Shown: positions 1-6,775 of the stretch, piece after piece | Numbering within the stretch: position 1 is the stretch's first letter | Layout of the letters: the number at the start of each line of letters is the position of its first letter | Assembly: GCA_002083405.1 (NCBI GenBank) | Contig: LVWT01000061.1 | Coordinates: 1-24,560, forward strand | DNA length: 24,560 bases | Direction: 5' to 3' | Source of the DNA: Nitrospira sp. SG-bin2 | GTDB lineage: Bacteria > Nitrospirota > Nitrospiria > Nitrospirales > Nitrospiraceae | Made by a program: the position numbers and the translations under genes | Notes under the pieces: model-generated | Database searches by the model: none | Told to the model about the DNA's origin: nothing | The model's input: only the letters and a program-made list of their open reading frames with translations

Positions 1-84
1 CAGCGTCAAAGCCCGGTATACGTTCACCTACAAGTGGGACGGCAACCAATGGCTGATTACCAGCCACCATTCGTCCGCGCTGCC
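1..84 (+). repeat. Direct repeat copy 1 (438-bp period, domain duplication)
   Basis: Bases 1-84 match 439-522 with only a few substitutions, mostly at third codon positions (for example bases 25, 49, 64 and 67), until the copies diverge near the end. The offset of 438 bp equals 146 codons, one domain plus linker. The left part of copy 1 lies outside the window. Confidence 0.9.
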
Positions 85-535
85 CACGGCGGACGCACCT
101 CCGGAACACGTTCACCAGGCGGTTCCACAACATACCGAAGTGTGCGTAGCCGCGACCGAGGAGGACATTGCCGCCCTGTTCGACCGCTGGAATGCCTCAC
201 TCCAAACCGGCGATGTGCACAAAGTCTCCGCCAATTACGCGCCGACGTCTCTCCTGCTCCCGACGGTGTCGAGCCGGCCACGGCGCACAGCCCTCGACAA
301 AGAGGACTATTTCCACCATTTTCTGGAAAACCACCCGGTGGGGCGCATCGATTCCATAGACTCGCGCGAAATTGAAATTGATTGCAATACGGCGATCGAC
401 GCAGGATTCTACACCTTCATCTTCAAGAAGACCGGGGCCAGCGTCAAAGCCCGGTATACGTTTACCTACAAGTGGGACGGCAACCACTGGCTGATTACCA
501 GTCATCATTCGTCCGCTATACCGCCGAAGGAATGA
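2..535 (+). CDS. Tandem SnoaL/DUF4440-like domain protein (SgcJ/EcaC type), 5' end outside window
   Basis: The frame is open from base 2, so the gene begins before the window; 177 residues are visible. The last 28 visible residues of a first domain (ending TSHHSSALP) are followed by a linker of about 20 residues rich in Pro, Ala and His. A full second domain follows, running from about residue 50 to the end. It starts EEDIAALFDRWNASL and ends TYKWDGNHWLITSHHSS, the pattern of the NTF2-like SnoaL/DUF4440 (SgcJ/EcaC) family. These are small alpha+beta cone proteins, often binding small molecules; the catalytic role here is unknown. An ATG at 140 exists but lies inside the linker and is unlikely to be the true start. 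The two domain ends are almost identical in DNA. A GC-rich hairpin follows the stop. Confidence 0.75.
   Translation, partial: SVKARYTFTYKWDGNQWLITSHHSSALPTADAPPEHVHQAVPQHTEVCVAATEEDIAALFDRWNASLQTGDVHKVSANYAPTSLLLPTVSSRPRRTALDKEDYFHHFLENHPVGRIDSIDSREIEIDCNTAIDAGFYTFIFKKTGASVKARYTFTYKWDGNHWLITSHHSSAIPPKE
439..522 (+). repeat. Direct repeat copy 2 (438-bp period, domain duplication)
   Basis: Second copy of the repeat at 1-84. It encodes the end of the second SnoaL/DUF4440-like domain. The near identity of DNA, not only protein, implies recent duplication or ongoing gene conversion. Confidence 0.9.
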
Positions 536-549
536 CCTGCCGTTGACTT

Positions 550-584
550 GGCGCGACCCAGGCTGGTTATACCTGGGTCGCGCC
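550..584. terminator. 13-bp perfect GC-rich hairpin, probable bidirectional terminator
   Basis: Bases 550-562 are the exact reverse complement of 572-584, leaving a 9-base loop. The hairpin lies 14 bases after the stop of the left-edge gene (+) and about 30 bases after the probable end of a micro-gene on the minus strand at 615. It therefore sits between convergent genes. There is no T-run on either side, so it may be a transcript-end stabiliser rather than a classical intrinsic terminator. Confidence 0.6.
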
Positions 585-614
585 GACCATCCGGATCGTT
601 CGAAGCATGCCTTC

Positions 615-756
615 CTAGGCCATGCAATACGCCGGATCGGTGCCTGCCTCTTCCATTCGTCCGATGCAATCGACAGGGCTCTTTGAGAAATTTATGATCT
701 TCGGAGCCGGCAATTTCATAGGCTGTTAAATTCACTGAGAGAATCTGTTTTCTCAT
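615..756 (-). pseudogene. Micro-gene of about 46 codons, apparently interrupted by a +1 frameshift
   Basis: The ATG at 756 has an excellent ribosome-binding site (GGAGG at 766-770, 9-base spacing). The frame reads MRKQILSVNLTAYEIAG and on to about residue 27, then turns into Arg/His-rich text typical of an out-of-frame reading. One base over, a frame continues with protein-like text and ends VDCIGRMEEAGTDPAYCMA at a TAG at 615-617, just before the hairpin at 550-584. Removing one C from the CCC at about 674-676 would join them into a single 46-residue protein. The downstream frame also has its own ATG at 719 (34 residues) but no ribosome-binding site. The product is unknown. Alternatives are a real frameshift mutation, a sequence error, or two overlapping small ORFs. 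Confidence 0.4.
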
Positions 757-843
757 GATGGACCCCCTCCCTTTGGGGCATTGTGGAATAGCCGGCGTTT
801 CGGCGATAAGGACGCTACACGACGCAACCGAGTCCCGACCACG

Positions 844-1068
844 ATGCCTCAGATTCTCAACTGTAGTGAATATGCCAACGACGACGAGGTTCACTACCTC
901 ACGACCCTCTTGCTCTACCACCTGGTCGAACGGTGCGGCGGCCAGTTGCAATTCAGCGCGCAGGACGTCCGGCAGATGCGTGAAAGTCTCTCCAGCAAGA
1001 TGGTCCAGATTCAATTGGGCAACGACGTGAAACTCCGTATCATCGACCGCGTGCCAGAACTGCAATAG
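844..1068 (+). CDS. Conserved-looking hypothetical protein, 74 aa
   Basis: A small soluble protein starting MPQILNCSEYANDDEVHYL and ending RIIDRVPELQ. I do not recognise the family. The N-terminal half is predicted helical (LTTLLLYHLVERCGG) and the C-terminal half has alternating hydrophobics (KMVQIQLGNDVKLRII) suggesting strands. I prefer the ATG at 844 over the upstream ATG at 781 because the segment between them is Arg-rich and looks non-coding. No clear ribosome-binding site precedes 844, which weakens the start call. It lies on the same strand as the carbonic anhydrase 212 bases downstream, but probably as a separate unit. Confidence 0.6.
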   Translation: MPQILNCSEYANDDEVHYLTTLLLYHLVERCGGQLQFSAQDVRQMRESLSSKMVQIQLGNDVKLRIIDRVPELQ

Positions 1069-1280
1069 ATACTCAGGAGCATGCCCATTTTCTCGATGCC
1101 TTGGGGCTCTTGGGAAGACCCTGTCGGGCGGAACCGCTCATCCCGCCGCTTCTATTCTGAGTGAAGCCACGCACCGCATTCTTGTTGTCTTGCACCGTGG
1201 ATCCATCTTTTTTATCGATACGCGGATGTGCTAATTTTACTCGCACACGGGAATTTTTATCTCCTACGACGGAGGCCATT

Positions 1281-2132
1281 ATGCGTGCCGTACTTCTGAT
1301 GGTACTGTGGATGATCGCCTTGGTGTTGCCGGCTGAGTGGCTGCATGCTGGAGAATCAGAGGGATCTCGTTGGGGATACGAGGGAAGTGTCGGGCCCTTG
1401 CATTGGGGGAGCATCGGACCGGAATTTTCCCTCTGTGATAAGGGTATGGCTCAATCGCCCATTGATTTGTTGCGAACCTACAAGGTCGACCTCGCCAGAA
1501 TTGAATTTTCTTACAAAGATTCTCCGTTTCATGTGATCAACAACGGACATACATTGGAAGAACTTGAACCACTTTCGGAGCAGGTGGCGTCCCGCTATCC
1601 ACGGCACGGCCAGACGGTGCTCCATTTTGACAAGGACAGCACCATTGTATTTGATGAAGATCTGTACTTACTTGAACAATTCCATTTTCACTCCCCGAGC
1701 GAGCACACCGTCGATCAGAAGCACTACCCGATGGAGCTACACCTTGTACATCACAACGAGCGGCACGAAGCGGCAGTCGTGGCGGTTTTCATGGAGGAGG
1801 GTAAACACAACCCGTTCTTTGAAACATTTCTGGAACATGCCCCGAAGAAGGTCGGGGAGTTCATCGAGGACCACGAACGTGCGATCAACCCGATGAACCT
1901 CTTGCCGAAGAATCTCACGTACTACCGCTACTTCGGGTCCTACACCACCCCGCCCTGTTATGAGGGTGTCATCTGGGCTATTCTGCACGACCCCATCGAA
2001 GTCAGCGCTGAACAGATCCGGAAGTTCCGTACCCTTGTGGGCCACGATAATGCGCGCCCGACACAGCCTCGGCATAAACGTTTCGTCCTGGAATCAACTT
2101 ACCCGACCACCAAGGTTGAAACAAAGCGGTAG
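1281..2132 (+). CDS. Alpha-class carbonic anhydrase, exported
   Basis: Catalyses reversible hydration of CO2 to bicarbonate using zinc, here in the periplasm. The 283-residue protein starts with a Sec signal peptide (residues 1 to about 23). QSPIDL at 58-63 is the alpha-CA hallmark. The zinc ligands are His135 and His137 in QFHFH and His154 in ELHLVH; Glu141 (in PSEHTVD) and Thr222 (in YTTPP) match Glu106 and Thr199 of human CA II. His90 in NNGH matches the proton shuttle. Cys52 and Cys226 are placed for the usual disulfide. The start at 1281 is fixed by GGAGG at 1271-1275. The stretch between NNGH and the zinc site is longer than in typical bacterial alpha-CAs. In a CO2-fixing nitrite oxidiser it probably helps inorganic carbon supply (inference). 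ArfB follows after 26 bases. Confidence 0.95.
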   Translation: MRAVLLMVLWMIALVLPAEWLHAGESEGSRWGYEGSVGPLHWGSIGPEFSLCDKGMAQSPIDLLRTYKVDLARIEFSYKDSPFHVINNGHTLEELEPLSEQVASRYPRHGQTVLHFDKDSTIVFDEDLYLLEQFHFHSPSEHTVDQKHYPMELHLVHHNERHEAAVVAVFMEEGKHNPFFETFLEHAPKKVGEFIEDHERAINPMNLLPKNLTYYRYFGSYTTPPCYEGVIWAILHDPIEVSAEQIRKFRTLVGHDNARPTQPRHKRFVLESTYPTTKVETKR

Positions 2133-2158
2133 ATTACTATCATCCGGGAGATGACGGC

Positions 2159-2578
2159 GTGGCGCCCATGTTCGAAGTCTCCTCACAGATCGCCATCCCC
2201 GAATCGGAAATCGAGCTCCATGCCATGCGGTCGCAGGGCGCGGGCGGGCAGCATGTCAACAAGGTGTCGACCGCTATTCATCTCCGCTTCGATGTTGCCG
2301 CTTCATCGCTCCCGCCTTTTTGTAAGGAGGCATTGCTCAAGCTCCGCGATCAACGCATTTCTGAAGAGGGCGTCATCACGATCAAGGCGCAGCAGCACAG
2401 ATCGCAGGAACGAAACCGCGAAGATGCGCTTGAGCGGCTCAGCCTCTTAATTCAAAGTGTCGCCATCCCGAAGAAGAAACGGAGACCGACGAAACCGACG
2501 AAGGGCTCACAGAACAGGCGAATCGAGGGGAAGAAACGGCTGGGACGATTGAAGCAGTTGAGAGGAACCCTCGAATGA
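2159..2578 (+). CDS. arfB: Alternative ribosome-rescue factor, peptidyl-tRNA hydrolase ArfB (YaeJ family)
   Basis: Hydrolyses peptidyl-tRNA on ribosomes stalled at the end of non-stop mRNAs. The 139-residue length matches E. coli ArfB (140). The catalytic GGQ motif is at residues 29-31 in the context RSQGAGGQHVNKV, the class-I release-factor domain. The C-terminal tail from about residue 104 to the end is strongly basic (KKKRRP, GKKRLGRLK), as needed to enter the empty mRNA channel. There is no codon-recognition domain. The GTG at 2159 has GGGAG 8 bases upstream, so I prefer it to the ATG at 2168. It is probably cotranscribed with the carbonic anhydrase. Confidence 0.92.
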   Translation: MAPMFEVSSQIAIPESEIELHAMRSQGAGGQHVNKVSTAIHLRFDVAASSLPPFCKEALLKLRDQRISEEGVITIKAQQHRSQERNREDALERLSLLIQSVAIPKKKRRPTKPTKGSQNRRIEGKKRLGRLKQLRGTLE

Positions 2579-2581
2579 GCG

Positions 2582-3247
2582 TCAGAGCGGCGGCTTGTAA
2601 CTGGCAGCGGTCGCATTGGTACGCAGCTGCTGGAGCGTAGCCCTTGCTTCCGGGATAAATTCGGCCCGTTTGTGCTTCCGGGCAATCGCCAAGGCATCGG
2701 AGGCCAGCGTCACGGCTTCCTGATGCCGGCCCCGCTCACACCGGACTCTGGCAAGGGCCAGCCGCGCATTGACCGCGTGCGGCGCCCGCTTGACGACCTG
2801 CTGTAAAAGTTGTTCTCCTTTTTCTTTATCCCCTCCCAGGACGCCAGGGAGCTTCACGAGGAAGGTTCCCTTGGCCGAAAGCGCATCGAGGTGACCGGGA
2901 TTGAGTTCAAGTGTCCGATCAAGTTCGTTCATCATGCGGCGGAACCCGAAAGTCGCAGTGATGGTCTCGCCGTCGATGCGAAGGATCTCTCCTAAATTGC
3001 AAAAGAGCGAAAAATGCGCATCGGCGTATCGCTGATCGAGCGCCACGGCCTGCTCTGCCAGCGCCTGTCCCATGTGGAAATGCATGAGCCGCGCTTCGCG
3101 TACTGTGGCTGCCCGCCCTTGATCGCACTCCTCAAGCGCCTCTTTGGCAAGATGTCTTGCGGAAACCTGCGCCTGAGACGGCGTCGGCAAGAAAGCATGA
3201 CCGGCCACGATAAGGCCGAGTGCGACTCCAAGCGTATTCCTCAACAT
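2582..3247 (-). CDS. Exported tetratricopeptide-repeat protein
   Basis: A 221-residue protein with a Sec-type signal peptide (MLRNTLGVALGLIVAG, probable cleavage after SQAQ/AQV near residue 26) and helical TPR-like repeats. The repeats include AVALDQRYADAHFSLF, LDRTLELNPGHLDALSAKG, GEQLLQQVVKRAPHAVNARLALAR and HQEAVTLASDALAIARKHKR. The middle (LPGVLGGDKEKGEQLL) resembles the TRAP-associated TatT/RMDN type of TPR fold; this is a similarity call only. It is a scaffold or partner-binding protein with no catalytic motif. A TTG six codons upstream (3265) is an alternative start; neither has a strong ribosome-binding site. It converges on arfB with a 3-base gap and no visible terminator between them. 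Confidence 0.8.
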   Translation of the reverse strand: MLRNTLGVALGLIVAGHAFLPTPSQAQVSARHLAKEALEECDQGRAATVREARLMHFHMGQALAEQAVALDQRYADAHFSLFCNLGEILRIDGETITATFGFRRMMNELDRTLELNPGHLDALSAKGTFLVKLPGVLGGDKEKGEQLLQQVVKRAPHAVNARLALARVRCERGRHQEAVTLASDALAIARKHKRAEFIPEARATLQQLRTNATAASYKPPL

Positions 3248-3500
3248 TCCGACATCCCGTGGCAAGAGTAGGATTCGTCTGTCTGAATGTCTGAGGACAC
3301 AGCAAACGCAGTGCCACGTTAGCCAGGTACCGATGTAGGTGGAACCACTTGATAAACCGACACTCTTCCCGTCAGGCGTACTGATTGAGCCTGCAAATTC
3401 TGGTGCCTGAGGGACAACTTACGGCAGAAGGGCGGACAAGCCGGAACAGAACCTTCGCGTACGTTGGCTGGAGTTTGAGCTTGAAAGAGTCGGTGACTGG

Positions 3501-4292
3501 TCAGGAGACCGGAGTTTCGCCGGGAGCCATCATCCCCAGAATGTTGAATCCCCCATCCACGTAGATGATCTCTCCGGTAATCCCCCGCCCCAAAGAACTC
3601 ACGAGAAACATCGCCGTATCGCCGACCTCACCCTGTTCGGTGGCCCGTCGGAGCGGGGCAAACTCTTTATGAAGATCGACCATCTTCGTGATGCCTGACA
3701 CACCACGGGCGGCAAGCGTCTTGATCGGTCCGGCAGAGATCGCATTCACCCGGATATTCTTCGGACCAAGATCATAGGCCAGGTACCGGACGGTGCATTC
3801 AAGCGCGGCCTTGGCGACCCCCATCACGTTGTAATGCGGCACAACCCGTTCTGCGCCAAGATAGGAAAGCGTGACGATCGAGCCTCCTTCAGTCATCAAT
3901 GGCATCGCGGCTCGCGCGACCGCCACCAGTGAATAGGCGCTGACATCCAGCGCCGTCGCGAATCCCTGACGCGTCGTATTCACAAACTGGCCGGTCAATT
4001 CTTCTCGTGGAGCGAACGCCAGAGAGTGCACGAGAAAATCGAGTCGCCCGAACTCCTTCTCCACCTGCTTCATCAGTGCCGCAATTTCTCCATCATTCCC
4101 CACATCACAGACGTAGGCCTTTGCGCCAGACACTGTGGCGGCGAGTTCTTCAACATTCTGCCGCAACCGCTCATTCTGATAATTGAACAGGAGCTGAGCC
4201 CCCTGACTGGCTGCAGATTGGGCAATGGCCCACGCGATACTGTGTTTATTGGCTACGCCAATGATGAGGCCCTTCTTTCCACTCAGCAACAT
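3501..4292 (-). CDS. fabI: Enoyl-[acyl-carrier-protein] reductase (NADH), FabI
   Basis: Catalyses the last step of each fatty-acid elongation cycle, reducing enoyl-ACP with NAD(P)H. It has 263 residues, the normal FabI size, on a Rossmann short-chain dehydrogenase fold. The N-terminal GKKGLIIGVANKHSIAW is the FabI-type nucleotide loop. The catalytic pair is Tyr144/Tyr154 with Lys161 in YLGAERVVPHYNVMGVAKA, matching E. coli Tyr146/Tyr156/Lys163. RVNAISAGPIKTLAARG and YVDGGFNILG complete the family signature. I chose the ATG at 4292, preceded by GAGGAG about 11 bases upstream. The frame is open further upstream, but that extension is basic and unlike FabI. It stands alone, with no other fab gene in the window. 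Confidence 0.96.
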   Translation of the reverse strand: MLLSGKKGLIIGVANKHSIAWAIAQSAASQGAQLLFNYQNERLRQNVEELAATVSGAKAYVCDVGNDGEIAALMKQVEKEFGRLDFLVHSLAFAPREELTGQFVNTTRQGFATALDVSAYSLVAVARAAMPLMTEGGSIVTLSYLGAERVVPHYNVMGVAKAALECTVRYLAYDLGPKNIRVNAISAGPIKTLAARGVSGITKMVDLHKEFAPLRRATEQGEVGDTAMFLVSSLGRGITGEIIYVDGGFNILGMMAPGETPVS

Positions 4293-4761
4293 AAATGTCC
4301 CTGCTCCTCGTAGCTTTTTCTTATGGTGTATTCGATTGAACGACGCCCGTTTTCCACGACACAGTCGCCGCGTGACCATTGACAGATGACGCCACGCAGG
4401 GCACGAAAGATAGCACGATTCTCAACCGGTGTGAACCGGCTTCTTTCTGAAGTTGCCTGATGACGGTTCGGATCATGGTTGGGGAGAAATTCCTCTCAAC
4501 AGTCGGTTGCGTTGAGTTCGGACTATCTTCCCGATGAGATCCCTGTGGCAGAATGGTTGCGCCAAGACTAGACTGCCACAGGGTCTCGTAGGAAGAATCA
4601 TTCAGCTCCTCATTAATCGAATATTGTAACCTATTGAATATTTGCATAAAGACGTGCATTCGATTAGATCGATACACCGGCACCAAGCTTGCTAGATATT
4701 CAACCAGTGCCGAATGAGCGGCACATCTTTCAATCATCTCCAAACTAAGGGGTATAACACT
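4293..4761. other. 469-bp region between divergent genes, no confident gene
   Basis: This lies between the fabI start (minus) and the small secreted protein (+) and must hold both promoters. Composition is more AT-rich than the flanking genes, with AT-rich stretches around 4610-4680. On the minus strand a frame of 138 codons from 4737 to 4321 is uninterrupted but has no good ribosome-binding site and no recognisable family. I see no clear -35/-10 pair. Confidence 0.6.
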
Positions 4762-4965
4762 ATGAAGAGCATGTTGATGGCAATCATGGCAGTGGCAGTG
4801 GCAGTGACCTTCACCGCTCCTTCTTTCGCGGAAGAGAAGAAGAAGGAAGAGAAGAAGGGTGGCCACGTGGTTGTGTACGGCGATGAGAAGAAGAAGGAAG
4901 AGAAGAAGGGCGGCCATGCCGACACCTTCGGCGAAGAGAAGAAGAAAGACGAGAAGGGCAAGTAA
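4762..4965 (+). CDS. Small secreted Lys/Glu-rich repeat protein
   Basis: A 67-residue protein. Residues 1-23 form a textbook Sec signal peptide (MKSMLMAIMAVAVAVTFTAPSFA). The mature part, about 44 residues, is 2.6 copies of a 17-residue unit: EEKKKEEKKGGHVVVYG, then DEKKKEEKKGGHADTFG, then a truncated copy ending at the C terminus. Each full unit combines a charged KE helix with a GGH turn and a four-residue variable patch. The ATG at 4762 is preceded by AAGGGG about 9 bases upstream, and a strong intrinsic terminator follows, so this is an independent transcript. Its function is unknown. The mature peptide would be soluble, highly charged and perhaps abundant in the periplasm; metal binding through the histidines is only a guess. 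Confidence 0.75.
   Translation: MKSMLMAIMAVAVAVTFTAPSFAEEKKKEEKKGGHVVVYGDEKKKEEKKGGHADTFGEEKKKDEKGK
4831..4962 (+). repeat. 51-bp tandem coding repeat, 2.6 copies
   Basis: Units lie at 4831-4881, 4882-4932 and 4933-4962 (partial). The purine-rich half (GAGAAGAAGAAGGAAG type) is nearly invariant, while the segment encoding the residues after GGH varies between units. It lies wholly inside the small secreted protein gene. Confidence 0.9.
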
Positions 4966-4995
4966 TCTCCTTCTTATCTCGGCGAGGCTGGTTTG

Positions 4996-5041
4996 CTTGA
5001 GGGGGTTTCCACTTCTGGTGGGAATCCCCTCAAGTGTTTTT
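4996..5041 (+). terminator. Intrinsic terminator of the small secreted protein gene
   Basis: CTTGAGGGG at 4996-5004 pairs with CCCCTCAAG at 5026-5034. The interior TTCCAC/GTGGGAA extends the stem with one bulge, and the stem is followed by TGTTTTT at 5035-5041. It lies 30 bases after the stop at 4965. The T-run abuts the 3' end of the convergent NUDIX gene. Confidence 0.9.
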
Positions 5042-5555
5042 AGCGCCGTTTGGTTCTGAGGTAGACCGCCTGTAATCCCACAATCGTTTTCGCGTCACGG
5101 ATTGTCCCGTCCTCGATTTTATTCACCGCCTCTGCAAGCGGCATTTCGATGATGTCCAATACTTCGTCCGGGTCCAGCTGTTGCCGGCCCTTTGTCAGCC
5201 CCGTCGCCTTGTACACATGAATCACTTCGTCGGCAAACCCCGGAGCGGTAAAGATGCTGGTCAGCAACTCGAAGGAGGAGGCGCGATAGCCCACCTCTTC
5301 CTCCAACTCCCGCGACGCACAGTGGAGAGGGTCTTCGCCGGGCTGAAGTTTTCCCGCAGGGATTTCATAGATAAACCCTCCCGCCGCATGGCGGAACTGC
5401 CGGATGAGCACGACCGTGCCATCATCCTTGACGGGGACGACTGCGGCAGCTCCAGGGTGGCGGATCGTCTCAAGATCGATCGTGGCCCCGTTCGGCAGAG
5501 TCACGGTATCGATGTTGAGAGTGACGACTTTGCCTGTGTAGATGTTTCTGGTCAT
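5040..5555 (-). CDS. NUDIX hydrolase, ADP-ribose pyrophosphatase type
   Basis: Hydrolyses nucleoside diphosphate derivatives, most likely ADP-ribose to AMP plus ribose 5-phosphate, in the cytoplasm. The 171-residue protein has a complete Nudix box, residues 68-90: Gly68, Glu74, Arg82-Glu83-Leu84, Glu86-Glu87 and Gly89. The N-terminal strand region (GKVVTLNIDTVTLPNG) and the downstream FTAPGFADEVIHVYKA segment are typical of the ADPRase subfamily, in which a conserved Pro/Gly follows the box by about 16 residues. The substrate is inferred from subfamily likeness. It starts 31 bases after the gcvT stop on the same strand, so it is probably cotranscribed with gcvT. Confidence 0.9.
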   Translation of the reverse strand: MTRNIYTGKVVTLNIDTVTLPNGATIDLETIRHPGAAAVVPVKDDGTVVLIRQFRHAAGGFIYEIPAGKLQPGEDPLHCASRELEEEVGYRASSFELLTSIFTAPGFADEVIHVYKATGLTKGRQQLDPDEVLDIIEMPLAEAVNKIEDGTIRDAKTIVGLQAVYLRTKRR

Positions 5556-5586
5556 CTTATCTTCTGCTCACCTTACGCCTCACACC

Positions 5587-6687
5587 TCACGTCCTTTTTC
5601 TCGTATAGAACGGCGGCTTGACCACCGTCGCGAGAAGGGCCTTGCCTCTGATATCAACCGCGATCGAAGTCCCCGGAGCAGCATAGGCCGCTGGCACGTA
5701 GCCCAATCCGATCCCCTTCTGTAAGCGAGGCGACAGATTGCCGCTGCTGACGTCTCCGACCGGTTTCGAGGTGGTAGGATCAAGAATCTTGAATCCATGC
5801 CGTGGGACGCCTTTTTCCAGAAGCTCGAAGGCAATGAGCCGGCGGCCCGGACCCGCTTGCTTCTGAGCCCATAGCGCATCGCGACCGATAAAATCTCCCT
5901 TGGTGAAACTCACGGCCCATTCCACACCGGCTTCAATCGGCGTGGTGGCTTCATCAATATCATTGCCATAGAGCAGATAGCCCATCTCCAGGCGCAGGAG
6001 ATCGCGCGCGCCGAGTCCTGCAGGCTTGACGCCAGCGGACTGCCCCCTGTCCAACAGAGCATTCCAGACCGGTGCCGGCGGTCCATAGACATAGAACTCA
6101 TAGCCGAACTCACCCGTATAGCCGGTCCTGGCGACCAGGCAAGGAACGGACTCGATTGTGACCATGGTCGACTCTCTGAGCTTGAGCGCGTCCAGCGCCG
6201 TTGATCCAAAGGTTGCGACGACTGCGCGCGTGGCGGGACCCTGCAGGGCAATCTGCGCGATCTCCACCGAACGATCGTGGATTCGGCAGCCGGGAACGTG
6301 TGCGCCCTGCTCCAGCAGCCATGAATGAATCTTGTCGCGATTGGACGCATTGACGCACAGCAGATATTCATTCGGGCCGGCCAATCGATAGACAAAGATA
6401 TCGTCCTTGATGCCTCCCTGCCGGTTGCAGACCATGGAATACTGCGCGTGCATGGGTTGAAGCGCCGCGACGTCGTTGGTGGTGATCGTTTGTAAGAAAG
6501 CCAGGGCGCCTGCCCCACTGACTTCGATACGGCCCATGTGGCTCACATCGAACAGTCCGGCTGTGGTTCTGACCGTCTGATACTCATCGACCACGCCGCC
6601 GTACTGGATGGGCATGTCCCAGCCGGCAAAATCGACGAGTTTGGCCCCGGCGGCGCGATGCTGGGCGATGAGCGCAGTCTGTTTCAT
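5587..6687 (-). CDS. gcvT: Aminomethyltransferase, T-protein of the glycine cleavage system
   Basis: Transfers the methylene of the aminomethyl-lipoyl H-protein to tetrahydrofolate, releasing ammonia. The 366-residue length is normal for GcvT. Diagnostic segments include the N-terminal VDFAGWDMPIQYGG, FDVSHMGRI at about 46-54, the folate-site GGIKDD at 91-96 containing the conserved catalytic Asp, ARTGYTGEFGYEFYV in the middle, and the C-terminal beta-barrel with GDVSSGNLSPRLQKGIGLGYV. The ATG at 6687 is the family start, though the ribosome-binding site is weak. No gcvH or gcvP gene lies nearby, and the 88-base upstream gap is too short for a glycine riboswitch. The neighbours are an FKBP gene upstream and a NUDIX gene downstream. 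Confidence 0.96.
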   Translation of the reverse strand: MKQTALIAQHRAAGAKLVDFAGWDMPIQYGGVVDEYQTVRTTAGLFDVSHMGRIEVSGAGALAFLQTITTNDVAALQPMHAQYSMVCNRQGGIKDDIFVYRLAGPNEYLLCVNASNRDKIHSWLLEQGAHVPGCRIHDRSVEIAQIALQGPATRAVVATFGSTALDALKLRESTMVTIESVPCLVARTGYTGEFGYEFYVYGPPAPVWNALLDRGQSAGVKPAGLGARDLLRLEMGYLLYGNDIDEATTPIEAGVEWAVSFTKGDFIGRDALWAQKQAGPGRRLIAFELLEKGVPRHGFKILDPTTSKPVGDVSSGNLSPRLQKGIGLGYVPAAYAAPGTSIAVDIRGKALLATVVKPPFYTRKRT

Positions 6688-6722
6688 AATCAGTCGAAAG
6701 TCAGAAAGTCTGTCGAGTCATA

Positions 6723-6742
6723 ACGTCTCAAGGCCGAGACGT
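6723..6742. repeat. Inverted repeat and TGACGT-rich spacer between FKBP gene and gcvT
   Basis: ACGTCTC at 6723-6729 pairs perfectly with GAGACGT at 6736-6742 across a 6-base loop. The following 30 bases carry several copies of (T)GACGT. It could be a transcript-end or processing hairpin for the FKBP message or an operator; there is no T-run. Confidence 0.5.
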
Positions 6743-6775
6743 AATGACGTTCTGACGTGATGGACGTGACGACGT

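Noticed and set aside
505..1065. Minus-strand 186-codon frame
   Set aside because: Its first half is antisense to the 74-aa gene at 844-1068. Only the part from the ATG at 756 has a real ribosome-binding site, and that is reported separately as a frameshifted micro-gene.
1081..1164. 27-codon plus-strand frame starting MPIFSMPWGSWEDPVG
   Set aside because: Protein-like text, but the AGGAG motif is only one base from the ATG and nothing else supports it; too short to call.
4321..4917. Minus-strand 198-codon frame with Leu-rich N terminus
   Set aside because: The Leu-rich part is the reverse complement of the Lys/Glu repeats in the secreted protein gene. The remainder lacks a start signal and family match, so it is kept only as a weak finding.
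6688..6775. Possible glycine riboswitch before gcvT
   Set aside because: The spacer is only 88 bases and lacks the conserved glycine-aptamer core; it holds an inverted repeat instead.
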